Made by a program: the position numbers and the translations under genes. Positions 38,901 to 49,712 of a stretch of DNA of 64,000 nucleotides are shown here, piece by piece. The stretch is from assembly GCF_001570565.1 (NCBI RefSeq), contig NZ_BBXE01000033.1, positions 62,001 to 126,000 of the forward strand, in the 5' to 3' direction. Numbering within the stretch: the first letter of the stretch is position 1; each line of letters starts with the position of its first letter. The stretch comes from Herbidospora yilanensis. GTDB lineage: Bacteria > Actinomycetota > Actinomycetes > Streptosporangiales > Streptosporangiaceae. Under the pieces are notes generated by a model. That model made no database searches. It was not told where the DNA came from and saw only the letters and a list, made by a program, of their open reading frames with translations.

Positions 38901-39335
38901 GCCGTAGCCGGTGCCGCGCTGGGTGCCGTAGAGGCGGACGTAGCGCCCCGAGCCGGTGACGTTCAGCGTCTGGACGCCGCCCGTGCCGGTCGTGGTGGTG
39001 TAGACGTCGGTCCAGGTCGTGCCGTCGGTGCTGGTCTGGATGGCGAAGGAGCGGCCGTAGGCGGCCTCCCAGTGCAGGACGACCTGGCTGATCTGCCGGG
39101 TGGAGCCGAGGTCGGCCTGGACCCACTGCGGGTCGCTGAAGTTGGAGGCCCAGCGGGTGGTGAGGTCGCCGTCGAAGGCGGCGGCCGGGACGAAGGCCCC
39201 GCCTTCGGAGGAGGAGGCGGTCGCGGGTTTGCCCTGCGAGATCGGCGGGTCGGCGGCCGCCGCCGGTGACGGGACGGCCAGCCCGGACGCGACGAGCGCG
39301 GCCAGGGTGGCGATGAACAGGCCTAAGCGGGACAC
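35946..39335 (-). CDS. Secreted multimodular glycosidase: discoidin x2, GH16-like, TIM barrel, discoidin
   Basis: 1129-residue exported protein. Signal peptide 1-28; F5/8C (discoidin) carbohydrate-binding domains at about 30-155 and 168-295; a GH16-like domain at about 305-575; a GH2/GH5-like TIM barrel at about 595-870 with WDVGNEV (acid/base Glu712) and IVTEAG (nucleophile Glu805); an Ig-like domain; and a third discoidin domain at about 990-1129. In the GH16 domain the usual ExDxxE reads ETDIMT (440-445), so the acid/base Glu is Thr, and this module may bind rather than cleave. The barrel looks active and should act on a beta-linked polysaccharide. Transcription is probably controlled by the palindrome at 39368-39385 just downstream of a TTGACA promoter. 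Confidence 0.88.
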   Translation of the reverse strand: MSRLGLFIATLAALVASGLAVPSPAAAADPPISQGKPATASSSEGGAFVPAAAFDGDLTTRWASNFSDPQWVQADLGSTRQISQVVLHWEAAYGRSFAIQTSTDGTTWTDVYTTTTGTGGVQTLNVTGSGRYVRLYGTQRGTGYGYSLWEFQVFGPGGGTGDPGGTCGTANVAQGKTATASSVENAGTPASAAFDGSATTRWSSAYSDPQWVQVDLGSALPVCKVVLTWEGAYATAYKIQSSLNGTTWTDLHSTTTGAGGTQTIDVSGTGRYIRMHGTARNSGWGYSLWEMAVYSGDGGTQEPEQPGDWTEVWRDDFTGGAGTSPSAANWLLRTGTSYPGGAANWGTGEVETMSASTANVSLNGQGFLEIKALRDGAGNWTSGRVETQRTDFAPQPGQMLRFSARLKQPDVANALGYWPGFRATGAAYRGDYTNWPGVGETDIMTNVNGRNQLAQTLHCGTAPGGVCNEYDGRTSGFASCTGCQTGYHEYTQVIDRTKTDEEIRFYLDGRQTWVVRESQVGVAAWQAAIHHGFYLRFDLAIGGSLPNALAGQTTPTAATTPGGVLSVDWVQVARQTGATPAAMTDPPTPAGPSVVRVTGTQGNWQLQVNGQPWEVKGLTYGPPQSAGDGYLRDLKNMGVNTIRIWGVDDATPALLDKAAQHGIKVIVGHWLNQGADYVNDTAYKTAVKAEIVARVNTLKGRQGVLMWDVGNEVILTMQDHGLPAATVEARRVAYAQFVNEVAVAIKAADPNHPVTSTDAYTFAWTYYRAHSPALDLLAVNSYGAIHTVRTDWINGGYTKPYIVTEAGPDGEWEVPDDVNGVPTEPTDLQKRDMYTASYNAIHNHTGVALGATQFHYGLENDFGGVWLNTLTGGWRRHGYHSLKRAYTGTASANTPPEINSMTVQNQTAVPAGSQFVVETGTTDPNGDLIRYNLMFSNKHVNGNRGFDHVRFTETSPGRFSVTAPQAMGVWKVYVYAYDGHGNVGIETKSFRVVPPVAPGVNVAAGKTTTASTFQATGDGGPFNAARATDGSYTSRWASEWADPQWIQVDLGSNQAVKHVQLAWEGAYGKSYRVLTSTNGTTWTESYATTSGDGGFDSLNLTATARYVRVEMTQRGTPWGYSLWEFGVYV

Positions 39336-39367
39336 GGCCGCTCCTTGGGGGGTGAAGGGCTTCGCGG

Positions 39368-39385
39368 TTGGAGAGCGCTCTCCAA
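39368..39385. promoter_or_regulatory. CebR/CelR-like operator (glycosidase gene)
   Basis: Perfect 18-bp palindrome TTGGAGAGCGCTCTCCAA, 32 bases before the glycosidase ATG and just downstream of its candidate -10, as expected for a LacI-family repressor site. The same 16-bp core is repeated at 39491, 49672 and 53221. Confidence 0.8.
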
Positions 39386-39391
39386 ATCAAG

Positions 39392-39421
39392 AGACTCGCG
39401 CGGGCGGCTGACAGGTGTCAA
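39392..39421 (-). promoter_or_regulatory. Candidate promoter of the glycosidase gene
   Basis: On the minus strand TTGACA (39421-39416), an 18-base spacer and GAGTCT (39397-39392) precede the operator by 6 bases. The -10 is weak, but the layout matches the other operator-linked promoters in this region. Confidence 0.4.
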
Positions 39422-39490
39422 GGCCCCAATCCCGCGCGGGGAAACACCACCGAAACACCGGGGATGGCCGGAAGCAGGCATCGACGCAGG

Positions 39491-39506
39491 TGGAGAGCGC
39501 TCTCCA
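39491..39506. promoter_or_regulatory. CebR/CelR-like operator, second copy in divergent region
   Basis: Perfect palindrome TGGAGAGCGCTCTCCA in the middle of the 519-base region between the glycosidase and NRPS genes. No promoter is obvious beside it. It may help a repressor loop between the sites at 39368 and 39716. The remainder of this intergenic stretch (39336-39854) contains the promoters listed and no gene that I can support. Confidence 0.7.
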
Positions 39507-39670
39507 TGCGGCCGGCCCGCTGACCGAAACACCCGCTTTGACCTGCAGTAAGACCCGATCTGACTTCGGGCAGGCCGGCGCCGGATTGTCAAGGGCGGGC
39601 GCCGAATCGGGGCTGAAACTGCAGGCCGTTACCGCGATGTCATGAAACGTAATGAAATTTCGTCGTTTCC

Positions 39671-39700
39671 TTGACCCTGCCGAAAACGCGTCCATAGCCT
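39671..39700 (+). promoter_or_regulatory. Candidate promoter of the NRPS operon
   Basis: TTGACC (39671-39676), 18-base spacer, TAGCCT (39695-39700). Expected transcription start about 39706-39708, directly upstream of the operator at 39716-39729, giving a leader of about 150 bases. Confidence 0.5.
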
Positions 39701-39715
39701 CACAGAAGGGCGTAG

Positions 39716-39729
39716 TGGGAGCGCTCCCA
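39716..39729. promoter_or_regulatory. CebR/CelR consensus box before the NRPS operon
   Basis: TGGGAGCGCTCCCA, a perfect 14-bp palindrome identical to the operator described for CebR of Streptomyces and CelR of Thermobifida, LacI-family repressors released by cello-oligosaccharides. It lies 15 bases downstream of the candidate -10 and 125 bases before the NRPS start, a repressing position. Confidence 0.85.
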
Positions 39730-39854
39730 AATCAGTCGGCGGGGGCGCGGATTCGTGCTGTCCGCGTGAGCGGGACGCGGACGGCCGCAGGCCGGTCGTG
39801 GCCCGGGCTGCGAATCGGCCCCGACGAGGGGCCTCGACGAATCCGGAGCATCTG

Positions 39855-42800
39855 TTGACCAGTCTCTCCCCGGCCAAACAGGCACTTCTCGCCCGCCGGC
39901 TCCAGCGCCGGACCGTCTCGGAGACCATCGCGCCGCGTTCTCCCGAGATCGTCCCGCCGCTGTCGCACGCGCAGGAGCGCCTGTGGTTCCTGGAGCACTA
40001 CCGGGCGGGGACGACGGCGTACACGGTCCCCTACACGACCCGCCTCACCGGCGCCCTCGACGCGACGGCCTTCGCGGCGGCGGTGACGGAGGTGTCGCGC
40101 CGGCACGAGAGCCTGCGCATGCGCTTCCTCGCCTCGGACGACGGGCTGCCCGAGGTGGTCGTCGACGCCGAGCCCGCCACCGAGTTCTCCCTCGTGGAGG
40201 CCGCCTCCGAGGAGGCCGCCCAGGAGCTGATCACCGCCACGCTGGCCCGGCCCTTCGACCTGGCGGCCGGGGGGCTGCTCCGCGTCCTGCTGGTCCGCCT
40301 GGCCCCGGACGACCACGTCCTCCTGATGGCCGCCCACCACGCGGTCACCGACGGCTGGTCGGCCGAGATCCTGCTGCGCGAGCTGCTGACCCTGCACGGG
40401 GGCGACGCCCTCGACCCGCTGCCGATCCAGTACGGCGACTACGCCCTGTGGGAGCGCACCCGCGACCACACCCGCGACCTCGCCTACTGGCGCGACCGGC
40501 TGACCGGGGTGCCGCCGCTGGAGCTGCCGCTCGACTTCCCCCGCCCGGCCGAGCAGACCACCTCTGGCCGGGGCCACCGCTTCCGCGTCGACCCCGATCT
40601 CCTGGCCCGGTTCGCCGACCAGGGGGTGACGCCCTACATGCTCATGCTGGGCGCGCTGCAGCTCACCCTCGGCAGGTGGTCGGGGCAGCACGACTTCGCC
40701 GTCGGCTCGCCGGTCAGCGGACGCCCGCTGCCCGAGCTGGAACCCCTCGCCGGCATGTTCGTCAACACGCTCGCGATGCGGGCCGACCTGTCGGGCGACC
40801 CGTCCTTCGGGGAGTTCCTGCTCCGCGTCCGCGACTCCTGCCTGGACGCCTACGCCCACCAGGAGCTGCCGTTCGACAAGCTGGTCGGCGAACTGAAGGT
40901 GGAGCGCGACGTCAGCCGGTCGGCGGTGTTCCAGGTGCTGCTCGCGCTGCAGAACTACGGGCCCCGGGACGACCACGGGCTGACGGTCTCGGCGTTCCAT
41001 CCCGAGGTGACGGTCAGCCGCTTCGACCTGGCCTTCTACCTGTGGGGCGGCGACGGCCTGGTCATCTACAACCCCGACCTGTTCCGGCCCGAGACCGTCA
41101 CCCGGCTGACCGAGTCGCTGACGACCGTCCTGCGCGCCGCGCCCGAGACCCCGTTGTCGCAGGTGGCGTGGGTTCCCGACGCCGACGAGGTGCTGGCCCT
41201 GGGGGTCGCGGCCCCGGCCCGGCCGCTGCCCGCCCGGTTGCTGCACGAGCTGCCGCCCGTCACCGACGCCCCGGCCGTGGTGTTCGGGGGCGAGGTGGTG
41301 ACGTACCGGGAACTGGACCGGCGCGCCAACCACCTGGCCCACCGGCTGCGGTCGTCCGGGGTGCGCCCCGGCGACCGCGTGGCCGTCTGCCTGGAGCAGT
41401 CGGCCGGGGTGGCCGCGGCCCTGCTGGGCGTCCTCAAGGCGGGCGCGGCCTACGTCCCCCTCGACCCGGAGCAGCCGGACGACCGGCTGGCCTACCTGAT
41501 CGGCGACTCCGGGGCGCGGGTGTCGGTCACCGGACGCCCGCTGCCCGGCGGGACCGTCGAACTCGGCCTGGACGCGGGCGAGGCGGCCGGCCCGCCCGAC
41601 ACCGGGGTGACGCCCGGCGACCTGGCCTACGTGATCTACACCTCCGGGACGACCGGCCGGCCCAAGGGGGTGGCGGTGCGGCACCGGGAGGTGCTGACCT
41701 ACCTGTCCGGCGTGCGGGAGCGGTTCGGGATCGAGGACGGGAAGGTGTTCGCCCTCCCCCAGTCGCTCGCCTTCGACTTCGGGGTGACGATCTTCTACCT
41801 GTCGCTGATGACCGGCGGCACCCTGCACCTGATCCCGCCGAAGTCGACCGACCCGTGGCCGGTCCGCCCCGACTACCTGAAGATGACCCCCTCCCACCTG
41901 GCGGCCCTCGACGTCGAGCTCCCGAAGGAGCTGCTCATCCTGGGCGGCGAGGCCTCGACCGTCGGCTGGGCCTCCGAGCTGGCCGGGCACTGCCGGGTGG
42001 TCAACCACTACGGCCCGACCGAGGCGACCGTCGGCGTGACCACCTTCGAGGTCGAGCCCGGTCAGACCGGCCAGGCCACGCTGCCCATCGGACGGCCGCT
42101 GCCGGGGGCGCGGGTCTACGTGCTGGACGAGCACCTGCGGCCCGTCCCGGCCGGGGTGACGGGCGAGATCTACCTGGGCGGCGACCGGCTCGCCCGCGGC
42201 TACCTCGGCAAGCCCGCCCTCACCGCCGAGAAGTTCCTCCCCGACCCCTACGGGCCGCCGGGCTCCCGCGTCTACCGGACCGGCGACCTGGGCCGCTGGA
42301 CCCACGACGGGGTGCTGCAGTTCCTCGGCCGCCGCGACCTCCAGGTCAAGATCCGGGGCTACCGGGTCGAGCTGAGCGAGGTCGAGACGGTGCTCGCCGA
42401 ACATCCCGCCGTCGCGCAGGCGGTGGTGGAGCTGCGCGACCAGCGGCTGGTCGCCTACCTGGTCGGCGACGAGATCCCGGCCGTCGACGTGCGGGCCTGG
42501 GCCAGGGACCGGCTGCCCGACTACATGGTCCCGGCCCGGTGGGTGTGGCTCGACGTCCTGCCGCTCAAGGCGCACGGCAAGGTCGACCGCGCGGCCCTGC
42601 CGTCGGCCGACGAGCCGGTCCTGACCGGCCTGGTCGCGCCCGCGACGGAGGCCGAGGAGACCATCGCCGCGATCTGGGCGGCGGTATTGGGGCTGGAACG
42701 GGTCGGGGTGACCGACGACTTCTTCGACCTGGGCGGCCACTCCTTGCTCGCGATGCAGGTGGTGGCCCGCATGCGCAAGGCCGGTCACCCGGTGACGCTG

Positions 42801-45071
42801 ATGCGGCTGTTCACCCACCCGACCGTGCGTGAGCTGGCCCGGGAGGAGAGCGGCTCCGGCGGCCTGCTCCACCGGCTGACCCCCGAGCGCCCGGTGACCG
42901 CCTCCCTCGTCTGCGCCCCCTACGGCGGCGGCAGCGCGGTCATCTACAAGCCGCTGGCCGACGCGATGCCCGGCGACTGGGCGCTGCACTCGATCGCCGT
43001 CCCCGGCAACGAACTCGGCGAGGAGCCGCGCCCGGCCGAGGAGGTCGCCGAGCAGGTCACCGCCGAGATCCTCGCCACCGTCGAGGGCCGCGTCGTCCTG
43101 TACGGCCACTGCGGCGCGGGCACCACCCTCGTCGCGGCCGTCGCCCGCCGGCTCGAAGCGGCCGGGCGGCCGGCCGAGGCCGTCTACCTGGGCGGCGTGT
43201 TCCCCTTCACCCGGCCCCGGGGCCTGTTCGCCCGGGTGGGCGAGTGGCTGGAGGACCACGGCAGCGACCAGTCCCGCATCAACGGCCTGGTGGCCTCGGG
43301 CCTGGACGTGGCCGAGTTCGACCAGGCCGAACTCGAACTCATCGTCCGCAACCGGCGGCGCGGCACCCGGGAGGCGGAGCGGTACTTCGCCCGCCTCTTC
43401 GAGGAGGGCGCGGAACCGCTGTCGGCCCCGGTGATCGCGGTGGCCGGGGAACGCGACCCGGTCATGGAGTTCTACCAGGAGCGCTACCGCGAGTGGCACT
43501 GCCTGTCCCGGGTGACGGCCTGTGTGGTCCTGGACGAGGCGGCGCACTACTTCGTGAAATACCGGGCCGAGGAACTGGCCACGATCGTGACCACCGTCCA
43601 CGGCGAGCTGGCGGAAGACGCGTCCGGTGACGTGCTGCCCGCGAAGGGGACCGGCACGTGGTGGGTCGAGGGCGTCTCCCGGACGGACAGCCCCGTCCCG
43701 GACGCCGGGCTGCCCAGATCGGCCGGGCCCGCGCCGAGCATGCGGCGCTTCCTCGTGCTCGCCGCGGGTCAGCTCGTCTCGATGACCGGGTCGGCGCTGA
43801 CCGAGTTCGCCATCCCGCTCTGGATCTACCTGGAGACCGGCTCGCTGGCCAACTTCGCGCTGTTCTCGGTGCTGGGCCTGGTGCCGGGGCTGCTCGCCGC
43901 CCCGCTCGCGGGGGCCGTGGTCGACCGGTTCAACCGGCGGGCGGTGCTGCTGTGCGCCGACTTCGCGGCCGGGGGGACCCAGCTCGGGCTGGGCATCCTC
44001 GTCTGGACCGGAACGATACAGATCTGGCATGTCTACCCGCTGCTCGTGACGCTCTCGGTCGCGCTCACCTTCCAGCGGGTCGCCTACGCCTCGGCCATCC
44101 CCCAGCTCGTGCCGAAGCGGTACCTCGGTCACGCCAACGGCGTCGTCGGGATGGCCACCGGGGTCGCCCAGCTCGTGGTCCCGCTGGTCGCGGCGGGGCT
44201 GCTCGCGGTGGTCGGGCTGGGCGGGATCCTGGTCATCGACGTGGTCAGCTACGTGGTGGCGATCGCCGTGCTGGCCGCGATCAGGTTCCCGCGCAGCCTG
44301 CCGTGGAAGCGGCGGGAGACCGTGCTGAAAGAGATGGCCGAGGGGTTCCGCTACACCTGGGGGCATCTGGGCATCCGGCGCATGCTGCTGTTCTTCGCGG
44401 TCGTGAACCTGTTCATGTCGCCGCTGTTCCTGCTGGTCTCGCCGCTGGTGCTGAGCTTCGGCGACACCGCCGACGTGGGGCGGGTGGCGTTCTTCGGCGG
44501 GCTCGGGGTGTTCCTGGGCGGGCTCGCGATGACCTTCTGGGGCGGCCCGCGCCGGCTCCGGCTGCGCGGCCAGTTGCTCGCCACGCTCTCGCTGGCGGCG
44601 TTCGCGCTGGTCGTCGGGGTGCGTGAGGACTTGGTCGTGATCGCGGCCGGCGCCTTCGGCATGTTCGCCTCGCTGACCGTGCTGAACGGCATCTACAACA
44701 CGATCATCCAGGTCAAGGTTCCCCAGCGGTTCCACGGCCGGGTCTTCGCGCTGAACCAGCTTGTGGCCTTTTCGACACTCCCTATCGGCTATGGGCTCAT
44801 CGCCCCTTACGGAACGGCGCTGTTCGAGCCGTTGATGGCCGCGGACGGCCCCCTGAGCAGTACGGTCGGCATGATCATCGCAACCGGGGAAGGGCGTGGG
44901 ATCGCTCTCATGTACGTCCTGTTCGCCCTGGTCATGGCGGCCACGGTCGCCATCGGGACACGGATGCGGCGGTTGTGGAATTTCGATCTGGAGGTTCCGG
45001 ACGCCATCCCCGACGATGTCATCGGGTTCGCAGCAGTTGGTGCGAAAAAGCTCAGCACGGAGGAAAAGTGA
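39855..45071 (+). CDS. NRPS C-A-T-TE fused to an MFS exporter
   Basis: 1738-residue fusion. Condensation domain (about 30-450) with active AAHHAVTDG (His161/162, Asp166). Adenylation domain (about 455-940) with YTSGTTGRPKG and GYRVELSEVE; hand-read pocket residues D-F-T-K-L-L-H-V-G-K resemble Asp-type codes. Carrier domain with DLGGHS (Ser963). Type I thioesterase (about 1020-1260) in which the nucleophile elbow is GHCGAG (Cys1086 instead of Ser), with Asp in AGERDP and His in EAAHYF. A 12-helix MFS transporter fills residues 1295-1738. The TTG at 39855 has GGAG 7 bases upstream and fits the LSPAKQALLARRL start; a GTG at 39798 is the alternative. The stop overlaps the carrier-protein start. 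Likely final module: condenses, releases and exports the product. Confidence 0.9.
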   Translation: MTSLSPAKQALLARRLQRRTVSETIAPRSPEIVPPLSHAQERLWFLEHYRAGTTAYTVPYTTRLTGALDATAFAAAVTEVSRRHESLRMRFLASDDGLPEVVVDAEPATEFSLVEAASEEAAQELITATLARPFDLAAGGLLRVLLVRLAPDDHVLLMAAHHAVTDGWSAEILLRELLTLHGGDALDPLPIQYGDYALWERTRDHTRDLAYWRDRLTGVPPLELPLDFPRPAEQTTSGRGHRFRVDPDLLARFADQGVTPYMLMLGALQLTLGRWSGQHDFAVGSPVSGRPLPELEPLAGMFVNTLAMRADLSGDPSFGEFLLRVRDSCLDAYAHQELPFDKLVGELKVERDVSRSAVFQVLLALQNYGPRDDHGLTVSAFHPEVTVSRFDLAFYLWGGDGLVIYNPDLFRPETVTRLTESLTTVLRAAPETPLSQVAWVPDADEVLALGVAAPARPLPARLLHELPPVTDAPAVVFGGEVVTYRELDRRANHLAHRLRSSGVRPGDRVAVCLEQSAGVAAALLGVLKAGAAYVPLDPEQPDDRLAYLIGDSGARVSVTGRPLPGGTVELGLDAGEAAGPPDTGVTPGDLAYVIYTSGTTGRPKGVAVRHREVLTYLSGVRERFGIEDGKVFALPQSLAFDFGVTIFYLSLMTGGTLHLIPPKSTDPWPVRPDYLKMTPSHLAALDVELPKELLILGGEASTVGWASELAGHCRVVNHYGPTEATVGVTTFEVEPGQTGQATLPIGRPLPGARVYVLDEHLRPVPAGVTGEIYLGGDRLARGYLGKPALTAEKFLPDPYGPPGSRVYRTGDLGRWTHDGVLQFLGRRDLQVKIRGYRVELSEVETVLAEHPAVAQAVVELRDQRLVAYLVGDEIPAVDVRAWARDRLPDYMVPARWVWLDVLPLKAHGKVDRAALPSADEPVLTGLVAPATEAEETIAAIWAAVLGLERVGVTDDFFDLGGHSLLAMQVVARMRKAGHPVTLMRLFTHPTVRELAREESGSGGLLHRLTPERPVTASLVCAPYGGGSAVIYKPLADAMPGDWALHSIAVPGNELGEEPRPAEEVAEQVTAEILATVEGRVVLYGHCGAGTTLVAAVARRLEAAGRPAEAVYLGGVFPFTRPRGLFARVGEWLEDHGSDQSRINGLVASGLDVAEFDQAELELIVRNRRRGTREAERYFARLFEEGAEPLSAPVIAVAGERDPVMEFYQERYREWHCLSRVTACVVLDEAAHYFVKYRAEELATIVTTVHGELAEDASGDVLPAKGTGTWWVEGVSRTDSPVPDAGLPRSAGPAPSMRRFLVLAAGQLVSMTGSALTEFAIPLWIYLETGSLANFALFSVLGLVPGLLAAPLAGAVVDRFNRRAVLLCADFAAGGTQLGLGILVWTGTIQIWHVYPLLVTLSVALTFQRVAYASAIPQLVPKRYLGHANGVVGMATGVAQLVVPLVAAGLLAVVGLGGILVIDVVSYVVAIAVLAAIRFPRSLPWKRRETVLKEMAEGFRYTWGHLGIRRMLLFFAVVNLFMSPLFLLVSPLVLSFGDTADVGRVAFFGGLGVFLGGLAMTFWGGPRRLRLRGQLLATLSLAAFALVVGVREDLVVIAAGAFGMFASLTVLNGIYNTIIQVKVPQRFHGRVFALNQLVAFSTLPIGYGLIAPYGTALFEPLMAADGPLSSTVGMIIATGEGRGIALMYVLFALVMAATVAIGTRMRRLWNFDLEVPDAIPDDVIGFAAVGAKKLSTEEK

Positions 45072-45388
45072 ACGTAGAGCGGGTCATGCGGCTCTGGAGC
45101 GAGATCCTCGGGGTTCCGGTCACGTCCCCGGACGTGGACTTCTTCGACCTCGGCGGTCAGTCGCTGGCGATGGTGCAGTTCTTAGCCCGGGTGGAGAGCG
45201 AGTTCGGCGTGGTGTTGCCGATCGAGGTGCTGTTCGCGGGCGACCTGACCGCGTCCGGGGCGGCACGGGCCATCCAGGAGATCCTCGACGAGGAGGGCGA
45301 GGACGTCGACGCGCTGCTCGCCGAGGTCGACGCCCTGCCCACGGGCGAGATCAGGGCGCTTCTGGGAGACCGCACGTGGCGCGAGTGA
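45068..45388 (+). CDS. Free-standing peptidyl/acyl carrier protein
   Basis: 106-residue carrier protein with the phosphopantetheine site DLGGQSLAM (Ser32) in a four-helix bundle sequence, and an acidic C-terminal extension (EEGEDVDALLAEVDALP). The GTG start overlaps the NRPS stop (GTGA at 45068) and GGAGG precedes it. Since the two NRPS proteins each have their own carrier, this one probably holds a starter or side unit, perhaps loaded by one of the two A domains in trans. No free ligase gene is in the operon. Confidence 0.9.
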   Translation: MNVERVMRLWSEILGVPVTSPDVDFFDLGGQSLAMVQFLARVESEFGVVLPIEVLFAGDLTASGAARAIQEILDEEGEDVDALLAEVDALPTGEIRALLGDRTWRE

Positions 45389-46610
45389 TCATGTCCACGC
45401 ACGGCAGCCATGGTGACGTGCTGCCGTTCGTGGCCCTCGGCCGGGCGCTGCGCGACCGCGGCCACGAGGTCGAGCTGCTCACCCACGGGCCCTTCCGGGA
45501 CCTGGCGGAGCGGGCCGGCCTGGAGTTCACGGCGATCGACACGCGCGAGGCGTACGAGGCGAACCTGGCGGACACTCCCCCGCTGCTGGGCGCCGGCCTC
45601 GGGCGGTGGCGCGACTACTACGAGGCCAACGGGCTGTTCGAGCAGATCGTGTTCGAGATCCGGCACACGATGGAACGATACGTTCCGGGCGAGACCATCT
45701 TGGTGGGGCGGCACACCACGGCCATCTCCACCCTGTTCGCCGCCGAGGCGCTCGACGCCCCGGCCGCCTGGGTCGCGGTGACGCCGATCCAGTACATGTC
45801 CGAGCGCGGCATCGCGCACACCTACGCCCAGACGATGGCCGACCGCCTCGACGCCGTCCGCGCGGGCGTCGGGCTGCCGCCGGTGAAGGACTGGGCGGCC
45901 TGGTTCGCGTCGGCCCACCTCGACGTGGCGCTCTGGCCCTCGTGGTTCGACCGGGCGGGCACTCCCTCGCCCAAGCGGGTGCGCCTGACCGGCGCGCCGC
46001 TCGGCGACTCCGACGGCGACCACGAGCTCCCGCCGGAGGCCGCGGAACTGCTCGACCAGGACGCCGTGCTGGTCACCGGCGGGACCGGGCGGATGCTGCA
46101 CCAGCGGTTCTACGAGGTCGCCGTCGAGGCCTGCCGGGCGGTCGGGCGGCCCGCGCTGCTGGCCGTGCGGCACCGCGACCTGGTGCCCGCGACGCTGCCC
46201 GACGGGATGCGCTGGTTTCCCGGCCTGCCGTTCGACCGGGTCGTCCCGAGGGTGGGGGCGATCCTGCACCACGGCGGGATCGGCACCCTGATCAGGGCGG
46301 CCACCTCGGGCACCCCGCAGGTCGTCCTGGCCCACGGGTTCGACCGGGCCGAGAACGGCGCCCGGGTCGCGGCGGCCGGGCTCGGGTCGTGGTTGCCCGA
46401 GCAGCGGTGGTCGCCCGAGGAGGCGGCCGCGCTGCTGAAGGCCGCGCTGACCGGGCCGCGTGTCCGGGTGCCCGCCGACGGCGGGCTCGGCGCGGCGGCC
46501 GAGGCGATCGAAGGGCTGGCCGGAACCCCGGCCCCCTATTCGGCCAGACATCTACTCACCCGGGAGGAGCGCCTGGCGCTCGCCCGCCGACTGCGCTCAG
46601 GAGAGACGGC

Positions 46611-46614
<4 letters not shown>
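45376..46614 (+). CDS. GT1-family glycosyltransferase (MGT type)
   Basis: 412-residue glycosyltransferase of the GT-B fold, like antibiotic and macrolide glycosyltransferases. N-terminal motif ARVIMSTHGSHGDVLPFVALGR; donor-binding motif LHHGGIGTLIRAATSGTPQVV (HHGGIGT at 298-304). It would move a sugar from an NDP-sugar to the peptide product or carrier-bound intermediate. The GTG at 45376 lies 13 bases inside the carrier-protein gene, with GGGAG upstream, and the stop overlaps the next ATG. No deoxysugar biosynthesis genes are near, so a common sugar such as glucose is the simplest donor (inference). Confidence 0.92.
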
Positions 46615-49642
<3,028 letters not shown>

Positions 49643-49646
<4 letters not shown>

Positions 49647-49672
49647 CAGGGCCGGTCCCGGATCCCTTCAAT
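49643..49672 (+). promoter_or_regulatory. Candidate promoter of the GH3 gene
   Basis: TTGACA (49643-49648, overlapping the NRPS stop codon), 18-base spacer, TTCAAT (49667-49672), ending at the operator. It allows the GH3 gene to be expressed separately from the NRPS operon. Confidence 0.5.
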
Positions 49673-49687
49673 GGAGAGCGCTCTCCA
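49672..49687. promoter_or_regulatory. CebR/CelR-like operator (GH3 gene)
   Basis: Perfect palindrome TGGAGAGCGCTCTCCA immediately after the candidate -10 and 25 bases before the GTG start. An in-frame ATG (49671) falls inside this operator and is not the start. Confidence 0.8.
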
Positions 49688-49712
49688 AACCCACTCAGAC
49701 GCGGGGGGATCT

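Noticed and set aside
35997-39269. 1090-codon plus-strand open frame
   Set aside because: Antisense shadow of the multimodular glycosidase, which has clear catalytic motifs and a signal peptide.
39732-44735. 1667-codon minus-strand open frame
   Set aside because: Antisense shadow of the NRPS gene; Gln/Arg/His-rich composition typical of GC-driven spurious frames.
49671-49712. Upstream ATG as start of the GH3 gene
   Set aside because: The ATG lies inside the operator palindrome and lacks a ribosome-binding site; the GTG at 49713 has one and begins the GH3 homology.
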